51,747 bases of DNA from NCBI GenBank assembly GCA_021463145.1, contig JAJTWZ010000029.1, positions 1 through 51,747 on the forward strand. The letters run 5' to 3'. The translations under genes and the position numbers were made by a program. This document shows, piece after piece, positions 25,268-35,951 of this stretch; the stretch's first letter is position 1, and each line of letters starts with the position of its first letter. The notes under the pieces are model-generated. The model had not been told where the DNA came from. It did no database searches and was given only the letters and a program-made list of their open reading frames with translations. The DNA is from Blastocatellia bacterium (GTDB taxonomy: Bacteria; Acidobacteriota; Blastocatellia; UBA7656; JADIYM01).

Positions 25268-26083
25268 ATGCCACTCTCACACGAGCAATCCGTCGCCGTC
25301 GACCTTGCCCGCAAGGCGGGAGCGGTCCTCCTGCAATTCTATAGCGGTGAAACCGGCGTGGAGTGGAAGCACGAGCGCGAACCCGTCACCGCCGCGGATC
25401 GAGCCGCCAACGCGCTGATCGTCGAAGAACTCGCCTCTGTCTTTCCAGACGATGGAATTCTGGCGGAGGAGACGCCGGATTCGACCGGACGACTGCGTCA
25501 CGATCGTCTCTGGGTGATCGATCCGATGGACGGCACAAAGGAGTTCATCAAGAAGAACGGCGAGTTTTCAGTGATGATTGGTCTGGCGATAGATGGTATT
25601 GCGAAGGTGGGCGCCGTCTACCAACCAACCCGCGACAGGCTTTTCTACGGAACCGTTGGGACTGGTGCATTTGTTATCCAGGACGGGACCGAACCTGTCC
25701 ATCTGGAGGTCAGCGATATTACCGACACCTCGGCGATGTCGGTCGCAGTCAGCCGATCACACCGGAGTCCGGAGATCGACGCCGTCCGCTCTGCACTGGG
25801 CATCGAGCGCGAAGTCCGCTCAGGAAGCGTGGGACTGAAGGTCGGCCTCATCTGCGAGCGGCATTGCGACCTTTATATCCACCCGAGCCCGCAAACGAAG
25901 CAGTGGGACTCGTGCGCTCCGGAAGCAATCCTTGCCGCAGCTGGCGGCCGGATGACGGACCTCCGGGGGAATCCCTTCGTCTATAACCGCACCGATCTCT
26001 ACAACCGCCACGGAATTCTCGCTACGAACGGACGCGTGCACGATCGCATTCTCGAACGCGTGGCGGAGGTCTTCCGCGCCTGA
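25268..26083 (+). CDS. cysQ: 3'(2'),5'-bisphosphate nucleotidase CysQ, inositol monophosphatase family
   Basis: The protein has 271 residues. The lithium-sensitive phosphatase motifs are present: AEETPDS (metal Glu), WVIDPMDGTKEFI (DPxDGT) and QWDSCAPEAILAAAGG (WDxxAP). TKEFI after the DGT is typical of CysQ rather than inositol phosphatases. It hydrolyses PAP to AMP, relieving a by-product of sulfate assimilation and of acyl-carrier loading. It stands 39 bp before the winged-helix gene. Some relatives act on other phosphorylated substrates. Confidence 0.9.
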   Translation: MPLSHEQSVAVDLARKAGAVLLQFYSGETGVEWKHEREPVTAADRAANALIVEELASVFPDDGILAEETPDSTGRLRHDRLWVIDPMDGTKEFIKKNGEFSVMIGLAIDGIAKVGAVYQPTRDRLFYGTVGTGAFVIQDGTEPVHLEVSDITDTSAMSVAVSRSHRSPEIDAVRSALGIEREVRSGSVGLKVGLICERHCDLYIHPSPQTKQWDSCAPEAILAAAGGRMTDLRGNPFVYNRTDLYNRHGILATNGRVHDRILERVAEVFRA

Positions 26084-26122
26084 TCGCGGGGATCGGCCGC
26101 CGCCGATGGAGGCTTTCGCAAC

Positions 26123-26959
26123 ATGACGCGTCGAGCCACCCGCGAACTGATGCCAGAAGCCGTCGAGGCCCATCGCGACATTGCGTGGCGCCGCCTGCCC
26201 GAACTCGCCGTCGATACGATCGAGGAAGCCGAACGATTCGTGACATCCGTCGGCATTGCCTGGACGCTTACGGACGCCCGTACCGCAGGTCCGTCTCTTT
26301 ACATCGCCGTTTGTGGCCGTCGCGACGCGCACATGCCGCCAAACGTCCAGAAGGACCCGGAAGCATCGGCGGCGTGGGTACTCAAGGATGACCTGGCGCG
26401 CCGCGGCCGCGTTTTCTACGGAAAGGTCCTTCGCAAGCGATCGACTCTCCTTGCCCGCGAGCTCATCACGCCGGCACACGCACTGCTCGGCATACCACGC
26501 CGTGAGGAAAGGGCTCAGCTATCGCCCGCAGCCCTTGCGATCCTCGCCGTTCTGCGGAAGGAATGGGAGATGGCGTCGTCAGACCTTCGCAAAGACTCGG
26601 GTGTAGTTGATCGGGCGCAATTCAACAAAGCGATGGACGAGCTACAGTCGTGCATGAAGGTGATTCCCGCCGAGGTGCTCTACGTCCCTAAGTTCACCTA
26701 CATCTGGGCACTTGCCGAAGGGCGGTTCGTCGACGAACTGCGAGGCAGGATGAAGCGGACGGACGCGATCCTGCGACTCGCCCGCGCATACCTCGGCGCG
26801 GCGGGACAAACCGCTCGCGGAGAGCTTGCAAGCGTCCTCGGGATCGGTCGCGCCGAAGCAGGTGAGGCGAATCATCGTCTCGTCGACGAAGGCTTCGCGG
26901 TCCGCGTGGCGGACGGTGTGTATCGACTCGAGTCGCTCGATCAGGGCCGGCAGCGGTAA
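26123..26959 (+). CDS. Winged-helix protein, possibly AlkZ-related
   Basis: The protein has 278 residues. The sequence looks like tandem winged-helix units: [27 protein letters not shown], then [14 protein letters not shown], and near the end [51 protein letters not shown] recalls a group often labelled AlkZ-related, distant from the YcaQ/AlkZ DNA glycosylases. I could not identify the catalytic Gln-x-Gln of AlkZ. No signal peptide or membrane segment is present. A DNA repair or regulatory role is inference. Confidence 0.55.
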   Translation: MTRRATRELMPEAVEAHRDIAWRRLPELAVDTIEEAERFVTSVGIAWTLTDARTAGPSLYIAVCGRRDAHMPPNVQKDPEASAAWVLKDDLARRGRVFYGKVLRKRSTLLARELITPAHALLGIPRREERAQLSPAALAILAVLRKEWEMASSDLRKDSGVVDRAQFNKAMDELQSCMKVIPAEVLYVPKFTYIWALAEGRFVDELRGRMKRTDAILRLARAYLGAAGQTARGELASVLGIGRAEAGEANHRLVDEGFAVRVADGVYRLESLDQGRQR

Positions 26960-27067
26960 CGACAAGGTGGGCTTCCGGTTCAATTCGCGTTGTCGAACCG
27001 CACGTAAGTCCGGGTTCCGGCTCGTTGATTCGAAGCATCGCAGCACGCTGCTATACTCCGCGCCTCT

Positions 27068-28153
27068 ATGAAACGCTTCGCCGCCTTCGATCCGCCCGAA
27101 TACCTGAACTGGACGCCAGATCCGGCGCTCGTCTCCGCATTCGCCGAAACCGTAGCGCGCGACCCGCAGCGTCAATCAGCCGTCGCTGCGCTCTCTGTCG
27201 AGCAACTTCTGGCGCTCTACACCGGGATGGTGCGCAACCGTCTGCACGACGTTGCCCTGAAACGCTGGGTGCGCAACGGCGTCATCTCCAAAGCGTGGCT
27301 CGGGACCGGCGAGGAAGCCACTACGATCGGAAGCGTCCACGCACTCGCTCCCGACGACGTCGTCGCGCCGATGATCCGCAACGCAGGCGCCTGCCACGAG
27401 AAGGGAATGCCGGTCGCCTCGATGCTGCGCGGATACCTGGCCACGGCCGACTCGCCCAACGCCGGCCGCGACCTGCACATTGGCGACATGGGAAACCACG
27501 TCGTAGGTCCGATCAGCCACGTCGGAGCGATGGTTCCGGTGATGACCGGAATCACCCTCACATTCAAGCTGTCGGGAGCGCCGAGAGTTGGCCTTACCTG
27601 GGTTGGCGATGGTTCAGCGAAGACCGGAGAGTTCTACGAGGGCATGAACCTGGCGGCTCAGCAACGCGTGCCCCTCGTCGTCGTCATCCAGAACAACCAG
27701 GTCGCGCTCGGAACCAAACTCGACCAGCATCATCGCGGCGACTTCGGCGACTGGCCGCGCGCGTTCGGCGTCCTGGGCGCGGTTTTCGACGGAAACAACG
27801 TGCTCGACTCCTATGCCGCAACGAAACTGGCTGCCGACGCGTGCCGCGAAGGCCGCGGACCAGTCCTGCTGATCGCGAACACTTTCCGAATGGGAGGCCA
27901 CGCCACCCACGACGAGCGCGAAGCGCGCGCCACTTTCCCGGCCGAGTGGTTCGCCGAATGGGGTCGCCGCGATCCGATCGGCCTCTACGAAGAGCATCTG
28001 GTCGCACTGGGCATCGATCGCGGCCGGTTGGCCGAGCTGGAAGCCGACGTCGAACGGGAGATCGACGCGGCAGAAGTCGAGGCGCTTGCGAGTCGCGACC
28101 TCGGGATGCCGGCACCCGAATCTGCCGCCCGCGGGGTCTTCTTCGAAGGTTGA
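27068..28153 (+). CDS. Thiamine-diphosphate dehydrogenase E1 alpha subunit (PDH/BCKDH type)
   Basis: The protein has 361 residues. The ThDP-Mg motif [17 protein letters not shown]...IQNNQ is complete. [25 protein letters not shown] and [11 protein letters not shown] are typical E1-alpha segments. It should decarboxylate a 2-oxo acid, but no beta subunit, E2 or E3 is next to it, so its partner must be encoded elsewhere. The substrate (pyruvate, branched 2-oxo acid or acetoin) cannot be told. TATACT at 27052-27057 is a possible -10 only about 10 nt before ATG, so the mRNA may have almost no leader. The DUF255 gene follows after 53 bp. Confidence 0.85.
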   Translation: MKRFAAFDPPEYLNWTPDPALVSAFAETVARDPQRQSAVAALSVEQLLALYTGMVRNRLHDVALKRWVRNGVISKAWLGTGEEATTIGSVHALAPDDVVAPMIRNAGACHEKGMPVASMLRGYLATADSPNAGRDLHIGDMGNHVVGPISHVGAMVPVMTGITLTFKLSGAPRVGLTWVGDGSAKTGEFYEGMNLAAQQRVPLVVVIQNNQVALGTKLDQHHRGDFGDWPRAFGVLGAVFDGNNVLDSYAATKLAADACREGRGPVLLIANTFRMGGHATHDEREARATFPAEWFAEWGRRDPIGLYEEHLVALGIDRGRLAELEADVEREIDAAEVEALASRDLGMPAPESAARGVFFEG

Positions 28154-28206
28154 TCGCGCGCGATCGAATCGCAACAACCGGATCCGCAGTCCGGAGGAGC
28201 ACAACC

Positions 28207-30291
28207 ATGTCCGATAAGCCCGATGCGGCCGAGCCGATGTTCACGAATCGACTCGCCTCCGAGACCAGTCCGTACCTTCTGCAGCACGCGCACAACCCCG
28301 TCGACTGGTTCCCGTGGGGCGACGAAGCAATTGCCGAGGCGCGCGCCGCCGACAAGCCCATTCTGCTCAGCATCGGGTACTCGGCGTGCCACTGGTGTCA
28401 CGTCATGGCGCACGAGTCGTTCGAGGACGAATCGACTGCCGCACTTATGAACTCGCTGTTCGTGAACGTGAAGGTCGACCGCGAGGAACGCCCAGACATC
28501 GACTCGATCTACATGCACGCCGTGCAGATGATGACCGGCCACGGCGGCTGGCCGCTCACGATGTTCCTGCGCCCCGACGGTGCGCCGTTTTTCGGTGGCA
28601 CGTATTTTCCACCGGAAGACCGCCACGGCATGACTGGCTTCCCGACGCTTCTCGAGCGTGTCGCCGAGATATACCGGACCCGGCGCGATGAGATCGACAG
28701 GCAGGCCTCGACAATGGTCGAGTCGTTGCGCGCGTCGACTCGACTTCCCGCGCGCGAGGGCGATCTGTCGTTTGCAATCCTCGATGAAGCGTTCCGCTCG
28801 GCGTCGCGTACGTTCGATCCGAAGGACGGTGGATTCGGCCGCGCGCCAAAGTTCCCGGCCCCGATGCTCATGGATTTCCTTCTTCGTTATCACGCCAGGA
28901 CCGAGCGGCCCGACGCACTATTCATGGTCGAGCACTCGCTCGAGAAGATGGCGTACGGCGGAATCTATGACCAGATCGGAGGCGGCTTTGCCCGCTATGC
29001 GACGGACGATCGCTGGCTCGTCCCGCATTTCGAGAAAATGCTATACGACAACGCGCAACTCGCTCGCGTGTACGCCGACGCCTACCGCCTGACGGGCAAG
29101 CCGCTTTACCGCCGCGTCGTGGAAGAGACACTCGACTACGTTCTTCGCGAGATGACGGCGGACGTCGGCGCGTTTTACTCCGCCCAGGACGCGGATAGCG
29201 AGGGCGTTGAAGGCAAGTTCTACGTCTGGACGGCCGACGAGGTGAAGTCGGTGCTCGGCGAAGAAGACGGCCGCCTATTCGCCTCGGCGTTCGACGTCAC
29301 GAAGGCGGGAAACTGGGAGCACACGAACATCCTTCACGTGCCGAAGGAGCTGAGCGCCGTGGCCCGCATCGAAGGCGTTTCGCCCGAGCGGCTGCAAGCC
29401 GCAGTCGAACGCGGACGGCGCGAGCTCTACGAAGTCCGCGCGAAGCGTGTGTGGCCCGGCCTCGACGACAAGTCGCTCACATCGTGGAATGGTCTGACGA
29501 TGAGAGCCTTTGCCGAAGCCGGAGTCGCGCTCGACCGCGAGGACTACGTCGACGCTGCGCGGCGCAACGCCGAGTTCGTGCTGGAGCACCTGAAGCGCGA
29601 CGGACTCCTGCTGCGCACCTACAAGAACGGGGTGTCGAAGCTTAACGGCTACCTCGAGGACTACGCGTTCGTCATCGAGGGATTGGTATCGATCTACGAA
29701 GCGACGTTCGAGTTGAGGTGGCTGCAGGAAGCGACCTCGCTTGCGGACACGATGATCGAAGAGTTCTGGGACGAGCGCGACGGCGGGTTCTATTTCACGG
29801 GAACCGCCCACGAAGAGCTGATCCGGCGAACGAAGGAATTCGAAGACAACGCAACGCCGTCCGGGAATTCTTCGGCAGCTTGGGGCCTGCTGCGGCTCGC
29901 GGCGCTCACCGGAAGGACCGTCTATCGCGATCGTGCCGAGACGGTGATCGAGGCCGTGGGCGGGGCGCTCGGTCAGTACTCTAGAGCATTCGGCCACGCC
30001 CTGTGCGCCCTCGACACAATGCTGTCCACGTCCGTCGAGGTCGCCATCATCGGAGATCCAGCGGACGAGGCCGCTCGCTCACTCGCACGAGTGGCGCGAC
30101 TCCACTACGGCCCAGGTGTCGTCATTGCTGGCGCGGCCCCCGGGGACGCGGCCGCTGCGGCTCTCGTGCCGGTATTGGCCGATCGCGGGCTCGTGGACGG
30201 AGAACCCGCCGCCTACGTTTGCCAGAACCGCACTTGCTCGCTTCCGGTTACCAAGGTCGAAGAACTTGCCGAACAGCTCGCAGCCCTCTGA
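28207..30291 (+). CDS. DUF255/YyaL thioredoxin-domain protein
   Basis: The protein has 694 residues from ATG 28207, preceded by GGAGGAG. The frame is open a further 1.2 kb upstream, but that part is the shadow of the E1-alpha gene. The N-terminal thioredoxin-like domain starts [21 protein letters not shown] and has the family CxxC (CHWC, Cys61/Cys64). The remainder is an alpha/alpha toroid like N-acylglucosamine epimerases ([45 protein letters not shown]). The family reaches from bacteria to the human SPATA20 protein. Its reaction is unknown. No signal peptide was seen. Confidence 0.9.
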   Translation: MSDKPDAAEPMFTNRLASETSPYLLQHAHNPVDWFPWGDEAIAEARAADKPILLSIGYSACHWCHVMAHESFEDESTAALMNSLFVNVKVDREERPDIDSIYMHAVQMMTGHGGWPLTMFLRPDGAPFFGGTYFPPEDRHGMTGFPTLLERVAEIYRTRRDEIDRQASTMVESLRASTRLPAREGDLSFAILDEAFRSASRTFDPKDGGFGRAPKFPAPMLMDFLLRYHARTERPDALFMVEHSLEKMAYGGIYDQIGGGFARYATDDRWLVPHFEKMLYDNAQLARVYADAYRLTGKPLYRRVVEETLDYVLREMTADVGAFYSAQDADSEGVEGKFYVWTADEVKSVLGEEDGRLFASAFDVTKAGNWEHTNILHVPKELSAVARIEGVSPERLQAAVERGRRELYEVRAKRVWPGLDDKSLTSWNGLTMRAFAEAGVALDREDYVDAARRNAEFVLEHLKRDGLLLRTYKNGVSKLNGYLEDYAFVIEGLVSIYEATFELRWLQEATSLADTMIEEFWDERDGGFYFTGTAHEELIRRTKEFEDNATPSGNSSAAWGLLRLAALTGRTVYRDRAETVIEAVGGALGQYSRAFGHALCALDTMLSTSVEVAIIGDPADEAARSLARVARLHYGPGVVIAGAAPGDAAAAALVPVLADRGLVDGEPAAYVCQNRTCSLPVTKVEELAEQLAAL

Positions 30292-30312
30292 CAGTCCTGA
30301 TTCGCGGTGGAC

Positions 30313-30804
30313 CTAGCGCTTACCTGTGCGCAGGCGCTTTAGCAGCTGGATCTGTCCGGCGTGGTATATATCGTGCGCCGCGACACCGGTCACGAGCGCG
30401 ATCCGCGTCGTCGTTCCGCCCGGTGCAGTCGCGTGCAGTTCAGCGGGCTTGAGCTTCGCGACGGCGTGCCGTAATGCGACGTGCATAGTGACGAGCAGCG
30501 CGATATCGGCCTTCAGTTCTCCTTCCGACCCAGGCGATGTCGTCGGACGCACCCAGAAATTGGATCCCTTGAGCGGAAACGACCGGCGCGGCAGATCCGT
30601 CAGCCGTCGCGTTACCGCGTATTTCCAATATGCGGAGTGCAGAATGAGCTCCCAGACGTTCCGGCGATCGGGAGCGGGACGCCACTCCGCTTCGTCGACG
30701 GTAAGGCCGCGCAAGGAGCCACGAAGGTTGGTTCCGTGCCACGATTTCCGGTCGAAGCTCTGGTCAATGAGGTCGAGGAGGAGTCCAATCTCGGCGTTTC
30801 GCAT
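30313..30804 (-). CDS. DinB/YfiT-like metal-binding protein
   Basis: The protein has 163 residues from ATG 30804; GTG 30822 would add six residues. It is a four-helix DinB fold: RNVWELILHSAYWKYAV carries the first metal His, and GVAAHDIYHAGQIQLLKR carries the HxxxH pair. Family members are thiol-transferases or metal-dependent enzymes of mostly unknown substrate; the name comes from a damage-inducible Bacillus gene. It converges with the DUF255 gene and diverges from the AlkD-like gene. Confidence 0.85.
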   Translation of the reverse strand: MRNAEIGLLLDLIDQSFDRKSWHGTNLRGSLRGLTVDEAEWRPAPDRRNVWELILHSAYWKYAVTRRLTDLPRRSFPLKGSNFWVRPTTSPGSEGELKADIALLVTMHVALRHAVAKLKPAELHATAPGGTTTRIALVTGVAAHDIYHAGQIQLLKRLRTGKR

Positions 30805-30900
30805 AAAGGCGGAATGTATCACTCGACGCCGGGTGTAGCATCGTCCCTGGAAACCCTGGCACTGCGACTGGTGTCGAATTCAGTGCAATGAGGAGAGACC

Positions 30901-31608
30901 ATGACTGCTGCCGAAGTGTTGAAGGAGCTCAAGGCGCTCGGTACCGGCTCTTACGCCGACACGATGCGCCGTCATCTCGCCGTCGACCCGGTTTACGGCG
31001 TGAAGGTCGAGGACTTGAAGAAGATCCAGAAAAGGATAAAGAAGGACTACAAGCTGGCGCTCGAACTCTACGAATCGGGTGTATACGACGCGATGTACCT
31101 CGCCGGCCTGATCGCGGACGACGAGGCCATGACCAGGAAGGATCTGGAAAACTGGGTTTCGAAAGCTAAGAGTCCCGGCATCGCCGAATACACCGTGCCG
31201 TGGGTGGCGTCGGAAGGCCGCTTTGGAATGGAAGTCGGTGTGAAATGGATCGATTCGAAGAAGGAGTCAATCGCGTCGTCGGGATGGCAGACCCTGGCTT
31301 GTCTCGTTGCGGTTCGCGAAGACTCCGACCTCGACGTGAAGAAACTCGATGCGCTGCTCGACCGCGTGGCCAGTACCATCCACGACCAGCCGAACCGCGT
31401 GAAGTACACGATGAACGGCTTTGTGATTGCAGTTGGCGGCTACGTCGAGCCGCTTGCGAAGAAGGCGTCCGCAGTCGCGAAGTCGATCGGAAAAGTGTCC
31501 GTCGACATGCACGGGACCGCCTGCAAGGTGCCGTTTGCGCCCGAGTACATCGAGAAGATGCACGCGCGCGGCACGCTGGGCCGCAAGCGCAAGACAGCGA
31601 AATGTTGA
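30901..31608 (+). CDS. AlkD-like DNA alkylation repair (HEAT-like) protein
   Basis: The protein has 235 residues. A HEAT-like helical protein starting TAAEVLKELKALGTGSYADTMRRHLA..YGVKVEDLKKI, the usual beginning of the PF08713 DNA alkylation repair family. AlkD itself excises 3-methyladenine and 7-methylguanine by capturing flipped-out strands without a base pocket. The catalytic Asp/Trp set of AlkD was not clearly located, so activity is uncertain. GAGGAGAG precedes ATG. The C-terminus is basic (RKRKTAK). Confidence 0.8.
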   Translation: MTAAEVLKELKALGTGSYADTMRRHLAVDPVYGVKVEDLKKIQKRIKKDYKLALELYESGVYDAMYLAGLIADDEAMTRKDLENWVSKAKSPGIAEYTVPWVASEGRFGMEVGVKWIDSKKESIASSGWQTLACLVAVREDSDLDVKKLDALLDRVASTIHDQPNRVKYTMNGFVIAVGGYVEPLAKKASAVAKSIGKVSVDMHGTACKVPFAPEYIEKMHARGTLGRKRKTAKC

Positions 31609-31723
31609 GTGGGCGGACAGGATGTTCCGGACTTGCCGACGATTCACACGAGCGTGAAAGAGAGAATATTCGGGAGACTCCCGTGACCCCACGCCACTTT
31701 CCGTTCGCGCTGCCAATTCATCC

Positions 31724-32824
31724 ATGAGACTGGGACCGCCGGTATCTGTTGGACGGGTACTTGGCATACCAGTCCGTCTCGACTGGAGCTGGATGCCGAT
31801 GCTTCCGCTATACGCGTGGGCGATTGCGGGTGTCTACCTTCCATCGCACGCGCCGGGACTGTCGGTTGTCACGCTGTGGGCTTACGGGGCAGCGACGGCG
31901 CTTCTGCTCGTCGCCTCGGTGCTCGTCCACGAGTTCGCACACGCGATCGTGGCCCGCACCGAAGGCCTCGTCGTCGAGGACATCACGCTCCATTTCTTCG
32001 GCGGCCTGGCGCGAATGTCGGGCGAGCCCCCGACTCCGCGATCCGAGTTCCGGATCGCCGTCGTCGGACCGGGCGCGAGCTTCGCGCTAGGTGTGCTCTT
32101 TCTTCTCCTCGATTCGGTCTTCGTTTACGGGACGACGTTAGTCGCGGAAGGGCGTGTGCTTCGCCACCTTGGAATCGTGAACCTCGTTCTCGCGACGTTC
32201 AATCTGCTGCCAGGGTATCCGCTCGACGGCGGCCACGTGCTCCGAGCCTTTCTCTGGAGGAAGACGGGCGATCCCCTGCGCGCGATGCGGACGGCGCGCG
32301 GCGCCGGGCGGTCGATCGCAATCGCGCTCGTCGCCGTCGGCGCGTATGTCTTTCTCTTCACGGATCGAATGACGGGGCTGTGGGCCTTTTCATTCGGTGT
32401 AGTGCTTCTTCTGATCCTCGGCCTGAGCGACAACGCGTGGGCGCACGGTGCTCAGGCGATCGCGCGGGTGATGAGACGTCCGGCAGTCACGCTCGAGCCG
32501 TCTACGACCGTGCACGCGCTCGTCCACGACGTACTGCCGGATCACAGGCAGACGGAGTTCCTAGTGGCGGCCGGAGGGCGGCTGCTCGGCTTCGTCTCGC
32601 TCGACGCATTGCGAGCGGTCGACCGCGACCTTTGGAAAGAGACGACTGTAGGCAGTTTCATGCATCCGGTCGACGAGACGATTTTCGTCGGGCAACTCGA
32701 TACCGTGGCAAACGCCCTCGCGCAGGCCAGGTCGAACGGAATCGGTCAGGTTGCCGTGATAGATCGCGACGGACTGATAGTCGGCAGCGCCGATCGCTCT
32801 TCCCTGGAGAGGCGGGATCGGTAA
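31724..32824 (+). CDS. Site-2-type M50 metalloprotease with CBS domains
   Basis: The protein has 366 residues and about six membrane segments. Zinc-binding VHEFAH (His69, Glu70, His73) and the third ligand motif LLPGYPLDGGHVL are present. Residues about 245-360 form two CBS domains that may bind adenylates and gate the protease. It matches the SpoIVFB-like/Rip3 branch of intramembrane proteases, which cleave membrane-bound regulators. No substrate is evident nearby. Confidence 0.92.
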   Translation: MRLGPPVSVGRVLGIPVRLDWSWMPMLPLYAWAIAGVYLPSHAPGLSVVTLWAYGAATALLLVASVLVHEFAHAIVARTEGLVVEDITLHFFGGLARMSGEPPTPRSEFRIAVVGPGASFALGVLFLLLDSVFVYGTTLVAEGRVLRHLGIVNLVLATFNLLPGYPLDGGHVLRAFLWRKTGDPLRAMRTARGAGRSIAIALVAVGAYVFLFTDRMTGLWAFSFGVVLLLILGLSDNAWAHGAQAIARVMRRPAVTLEPSTTVHALVHDVLPDHRQTEFLVAAGGRLLGFVSLDALRAVDRDLWKETTVGSFMHPVDETIFVGQLDTVANALAQARSNGIGQVAVIDRDGLIVGSADRSSLERRDR

Positions 32825-32951
32825 CGCAAGAGGCGCCATCTGAACAGGTCCGGTCGATCGGTACCTCAAGCGTCAGCGAGCGGGTAAGCAGTTGCACGGG
32901 ACTTCGAATACTCGCACGGCTCATCCGCTCGCCATCTGCAAGCGGCGCCGG

Positions 32952-34358
32952 CTACTCCGGCTCGCGCGAAGCGAAGACTTTCGACCAGTCGAGGCGCCCC
33001 GTCATCTGCATCACTACGAATAGCGTCACGACGCACATTATCGTCACCGACAGGCCCGTGAACCGCTCGAGAAAGAACGTGTACGAGAAGGCCACGAGAT
33101 AGATCAACTGCGAGATTCCCACCTGAAGAATCGCGAACCGGTTCCCCACGACGAGCCGCATGTAAGTGATCACGAGGAACAGCGATACGACCGAGCATAT
33201 CGCGAACGCGACGTGGATCGAGATGTGATCCACGAGATACGTCAGAAGCAGGTGGAAGCTGAAAAACCCCGTGCCAATGAAGAAGTAGTTCATCGGATGA
33301 ATCCGCACCGGTCCCATCGACGAAAAGATGAAGAGCAGGAAGAAGAAGAAGAAGAGCGATACGGGCGCGAAGAACGTTATCGCCGCGACCCACGGCCCGG
33401 GGTTGAGCTTCTGCGGCATCTTCATACCGATCTGGACGCCCGAAAGCAGGTTTTCGTAGCGCCAGAGCAGTTTCGTTCCATCGCCGTCCGCTTCGCGCCC
33501 GGTCGGGGAAATACCGTTGACGGGGAAGTCGACGTCCGGGAACGACGTGCGCATCCTCAGTTCGAAATTGCGCACCTGGGTGACGTTCTCGCCAAAGTCG
33601 TACCACCACTCGTCGAGTCCCTGCGAGTTGTAGGAGATCGACACGACCTTCGACTCGCCCGGAGCGAGCACGAACTGCCCGACGGCTTTCGACGTGTCGA
33701 TCTCGACGCTCTCCATATCCTTCCCATCGATGGCGAAGTGGAAGTTGTCGTATACCGCGTCCTCGCCCGGTAGTCCGAAAGCAACCGTCAAGCGCCGCGC
33801 GACCGTGTCGTGGTTCGTCATCCGATAGTCGCCTGCAAACGCTACGCGGTACGTCGAGTACCAGATCAAGCCGCGGTTGCGATGTTCGAGGTCGATGTTC
33901 ACGTCGATCGAGCTCGAGTCGAGCGGAACGCCGAGCGTCGTTCCGGAGTAGTCGCTCGCCGGAGGGGATGAGACGGTCGCCGGCGCCGGGCCGGCAGCTG
34001 CGGCGGCACCCGGCGTCGCGGCGCCGGAAGCAGGTGACGGTGCCGCCGCTGCCGAGCCAGGCACGGCCGCCGTCGGCGGAAGCGCCTGCGCTCCTTGTGC
34101 GGGAGCCGGTGCGGGAGACGCAGCGGCCGTCTCCACCCTCGCCGTCTTCACTGCCTTCGCCGGCTTCGCCGCCGCGGCCGGAATCGAGGTGACCACCGGG
34201 GCACGCTGGCGCTGCGGCGTCCCCCAGAGTTTCGCGACTTCCGGCCTGAGGGTGCCGTCCTGCTGCGCGGTGCGTACCGTGACGGTCGCGCCGAGGATGA
34301 CCCAGGCGAAGGAGGTGACGACGAAGACGAAGACGATACCGGCTATATGCTTGATCAT
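32952..34358 (-). CDS. CreD-like inner membrane protein
   Basis: The protein has 468 residues. One N-terminal membrane segment (HIAGIVFVFVVTSFAWVILG) is followed by an Ala/Pro-rich linker of about 80 residues, a periplasmic beta domain (about 140-320), then five or six membrane segments with FFAPVSLFFFFFLLFIFSS, PMNYFFIGTGFFSFHLLLTYLVDHI, FLVITYMRLVVG and WSKVF. The C-terminal half matches CreD-family inner membrane proteins, which are linked to envelope stress and beta-lactam response in gamma-proteobacteria. The long linker is unusual. GAGGTA precedes ATG. It is divergent from trmFO. Confidence 0.75.
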   Translation of the reverse strand: MIKHIAGIVFVFVVTSFAWVILGATVTVRTAQQDGTLRPEVAKLWGTPQRQRAPVVTSIPAAAAKPAKAVKTARVETAAASPAPAPAQGAQALPPTAAVPGSAAAAPSPASGAATPGAAAAAGPAPATVSSPPASDYSGTTLGVPLDSSSIDVNIDLEHRNRGLIWYSTYRVAFAGDYRMTNHDTVARRLTVAFGLPGEDAVYDNFHFAIDGKDMESVEIDTSKAVGQFVLAPGESKVVSISYNSQGLDEWWYDFGENVTQVRNFELRMRTSFPDVDFPVNGISPTGREADGDGTKLLWRYENLLSGVQIGMKMPQKLNPGPWVAAITFFAPVSLFFFFFLLFIFSSMGPVRIHPMNYFFIGTGFFSFHLLLTYLVDHISIHVAFAICSVVSLFLVITYMRLVVGNRFAILQVGISQLIYLVAFSYTFFLERFTGLSVTIMCVVTLFVVMQMTGRLDWSKVFASREPE

Positions 34359-34582
34359 GGATTGGCTACCTCGACGAATGGCGTGGACGTTGTGCGCTGG
34401 AGTGCATGGCCGCGAAGCGGGACGCTCGCCGTTCCCGTACGGGCTCGACGCTCTATATTACAAAGTACTTGCCGCCTTCGTTGCAGGAGTAGGGCGCGAG
34501 GTTGCCTTGGAGGCTCAACGGAACGACCTTCGGATGTGATGCGAAGCCGCGGAGCCGCCCTGTGCTACATTTCCCGTGCCTC

Positions 34583-35932
34583 ATGTCCTCGCCCATCACC
34601 ATCGTCGGAGGCGGTCTGGCTGGCTCCGAAGCCGCGTGGCAGGTCGCCGAGCGGGGCGCGCGCGTCCGGCTTTTCGAGATGCGGCCCACTGTCCCGACTG
34701 CGGCCCACCAGACCGGCCGGCTCGGCGAGATCGTCTGCTCGAACTCGCTCAAGACTGACGAGCCAGGCTCCGCTCCGTACTTGCTCAAAGAAGAACTTCG
34801 CCGGGCGGGCTCCCTGCTGATCTCGATAGCGCACGAAGTGTCGGTACCCGCGGGCTCCGCCCTGGCCGTCGACCGTGAACTTTTCTCGGCGCGCGTCACG
34901 GAGCGGCTGGAAGCTCACCCGAACGTCGAGATCGTCCGCGAAGAGGTTCGTCACATCGCGCCCGACCAGATCACCATCGTCGCGACCGGCCCACTGACGA
35001 GTCCGGCGCTCTCCGAAGCGGTCGCGGGGCTCACCGGCTCCGACCATCTCTATTTCTATGACGCCATCTCGCCGGTCGTCGAAGCGGACACGATCGACGA
35101 ATCGATCGCATATCGGGCGGCGCGCTACGGCAAGGGCGGCGACGATTACCTGAACTGTCCATTCACGCCGGAGCAGTACGATGCCTTCTACGACGCACTG
35201 CTGGGGGCCGAGTCCGTTCCGCTGCACGAGTTCGAGAAGACGATGTACTTCGAGGCCTGCCTGCCGATCGAGGAACTCGCCCGCCGCGGCCGCGACACCC
35301 TCCGCTACGGCCCGATGAAGCCAGTTGGGCTGCCAGATCCGAGAACCGGGGCGATACCCTGGGCCGTCGTTCAGCTACGGCAGGAAAATCTGCTCGCCGA
35401 CAGCTACAACCTCGTCGGCTTTCAGAACCATTTGAAGTTCGGCGATCAGAAACGCGTGCTTCGGATGATTCCCGGTCTGGAAAACGCCGAGTTCGTCAAG
35501 ATGGGCCAGGTGCATCGCAACACGTTCATAAACGGACCTGCGACGCTCACCGAAACGCTGCAGATGAAACGGAACCCGAAAGTGCTCTTCGCCGGGCAGA
35601 TCTCGGGTGTGGAAGGTTACATTGAAGCGATGGCCACGGGACTGATGGCCGGCGTGCACGCGGCCGCGCTCGCAAATGGGCTCGCGCCGGTCGCGCCGCC
35701 GCGTGCCAGTGCGATGGGAAGTCTCGTGAACTACGTCGCGAATGCCGACGTGAAGGGATTCCAACCGGCAAACATCACCTTCGCTCTTCTGCCGCCGGTC
35801 GAGCCGGAGGTGCGCCGCAGATTGCGGCAGAAGCGCGCGCGACATGAGCACCAGGTCGCGATCGGGCTCGAAGCGTTCGGCACGTGGCTGAGCGAAATGG
35901 CACGGGTTCCAGATTCGGCGGCAAGCGCCTGA
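34583..35932 (+). CDS. trmFO: Folate/FAD-dependent tRNA U54 methyltransferase TrmFO
   Basis: The protein has 449 residues from ATG 34583. FAD motif [13 protein letters not shown] is at the N-terminus. [23 protein letters not shown] holds the conserved cysteine region. [25 protein letters not shown] and [19 protein letters not shown] are TrmFO-specific and separate it from the related MnmG. It makes m5U54 in the T loop using methylene-THF. It is followed after 19 nt by xerC, a pairing seen in Bacillus and other TrmFO-bearing genomes. Confidence 0.96.
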   Translation: MSSPITIVGGGLAGSEAAWQVAERGARVRLFEMRPTVPTAAHQTGRLGEIVCSNSLKTDEPGSAPYLLKEELRRAGSLLISIAHEVSVPAGSALAVDRELFSARVTERLEAHPNVEIVREEVRHIAPDQITIVATGPLTSPALSEAVAGLTGSDHLYFYDAISPVVEADTIDESIAYRAARYGKGGDDYLNCPFTPEQYDAFYDALLGAESVPLHEFEKTMYFEACLPIEELARRGRDTLRYGPMKPVGLPDPRTGAIPWAVVQLRQENLLADSYNLVGFQNHLKFGDQKRVLRMIPGLENAEFVKMGQVHRNTFINGPATLTETLQMKRNPKVLFAGQISGVEGYIEAMATGLMAGVHAAALANGLAPVAPPRASAMGSLVNYVANADVKGFQPANITFALLPPVEPEVRRRLRQKRARHEHQVAIGLEAFGTWLSEMARVPDSAASA

Positions 35933-35951
35933 AGGCGCATTTGGAGATCGA

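Noticed and set aside
27025-28206. In-frame extension of the DUF255 gene by 394 codons
   Set aside because: It is the out-of-frame shadow of the E1-alpha gene, which has complete motifs; ATG 28207 has a good ribosome site.
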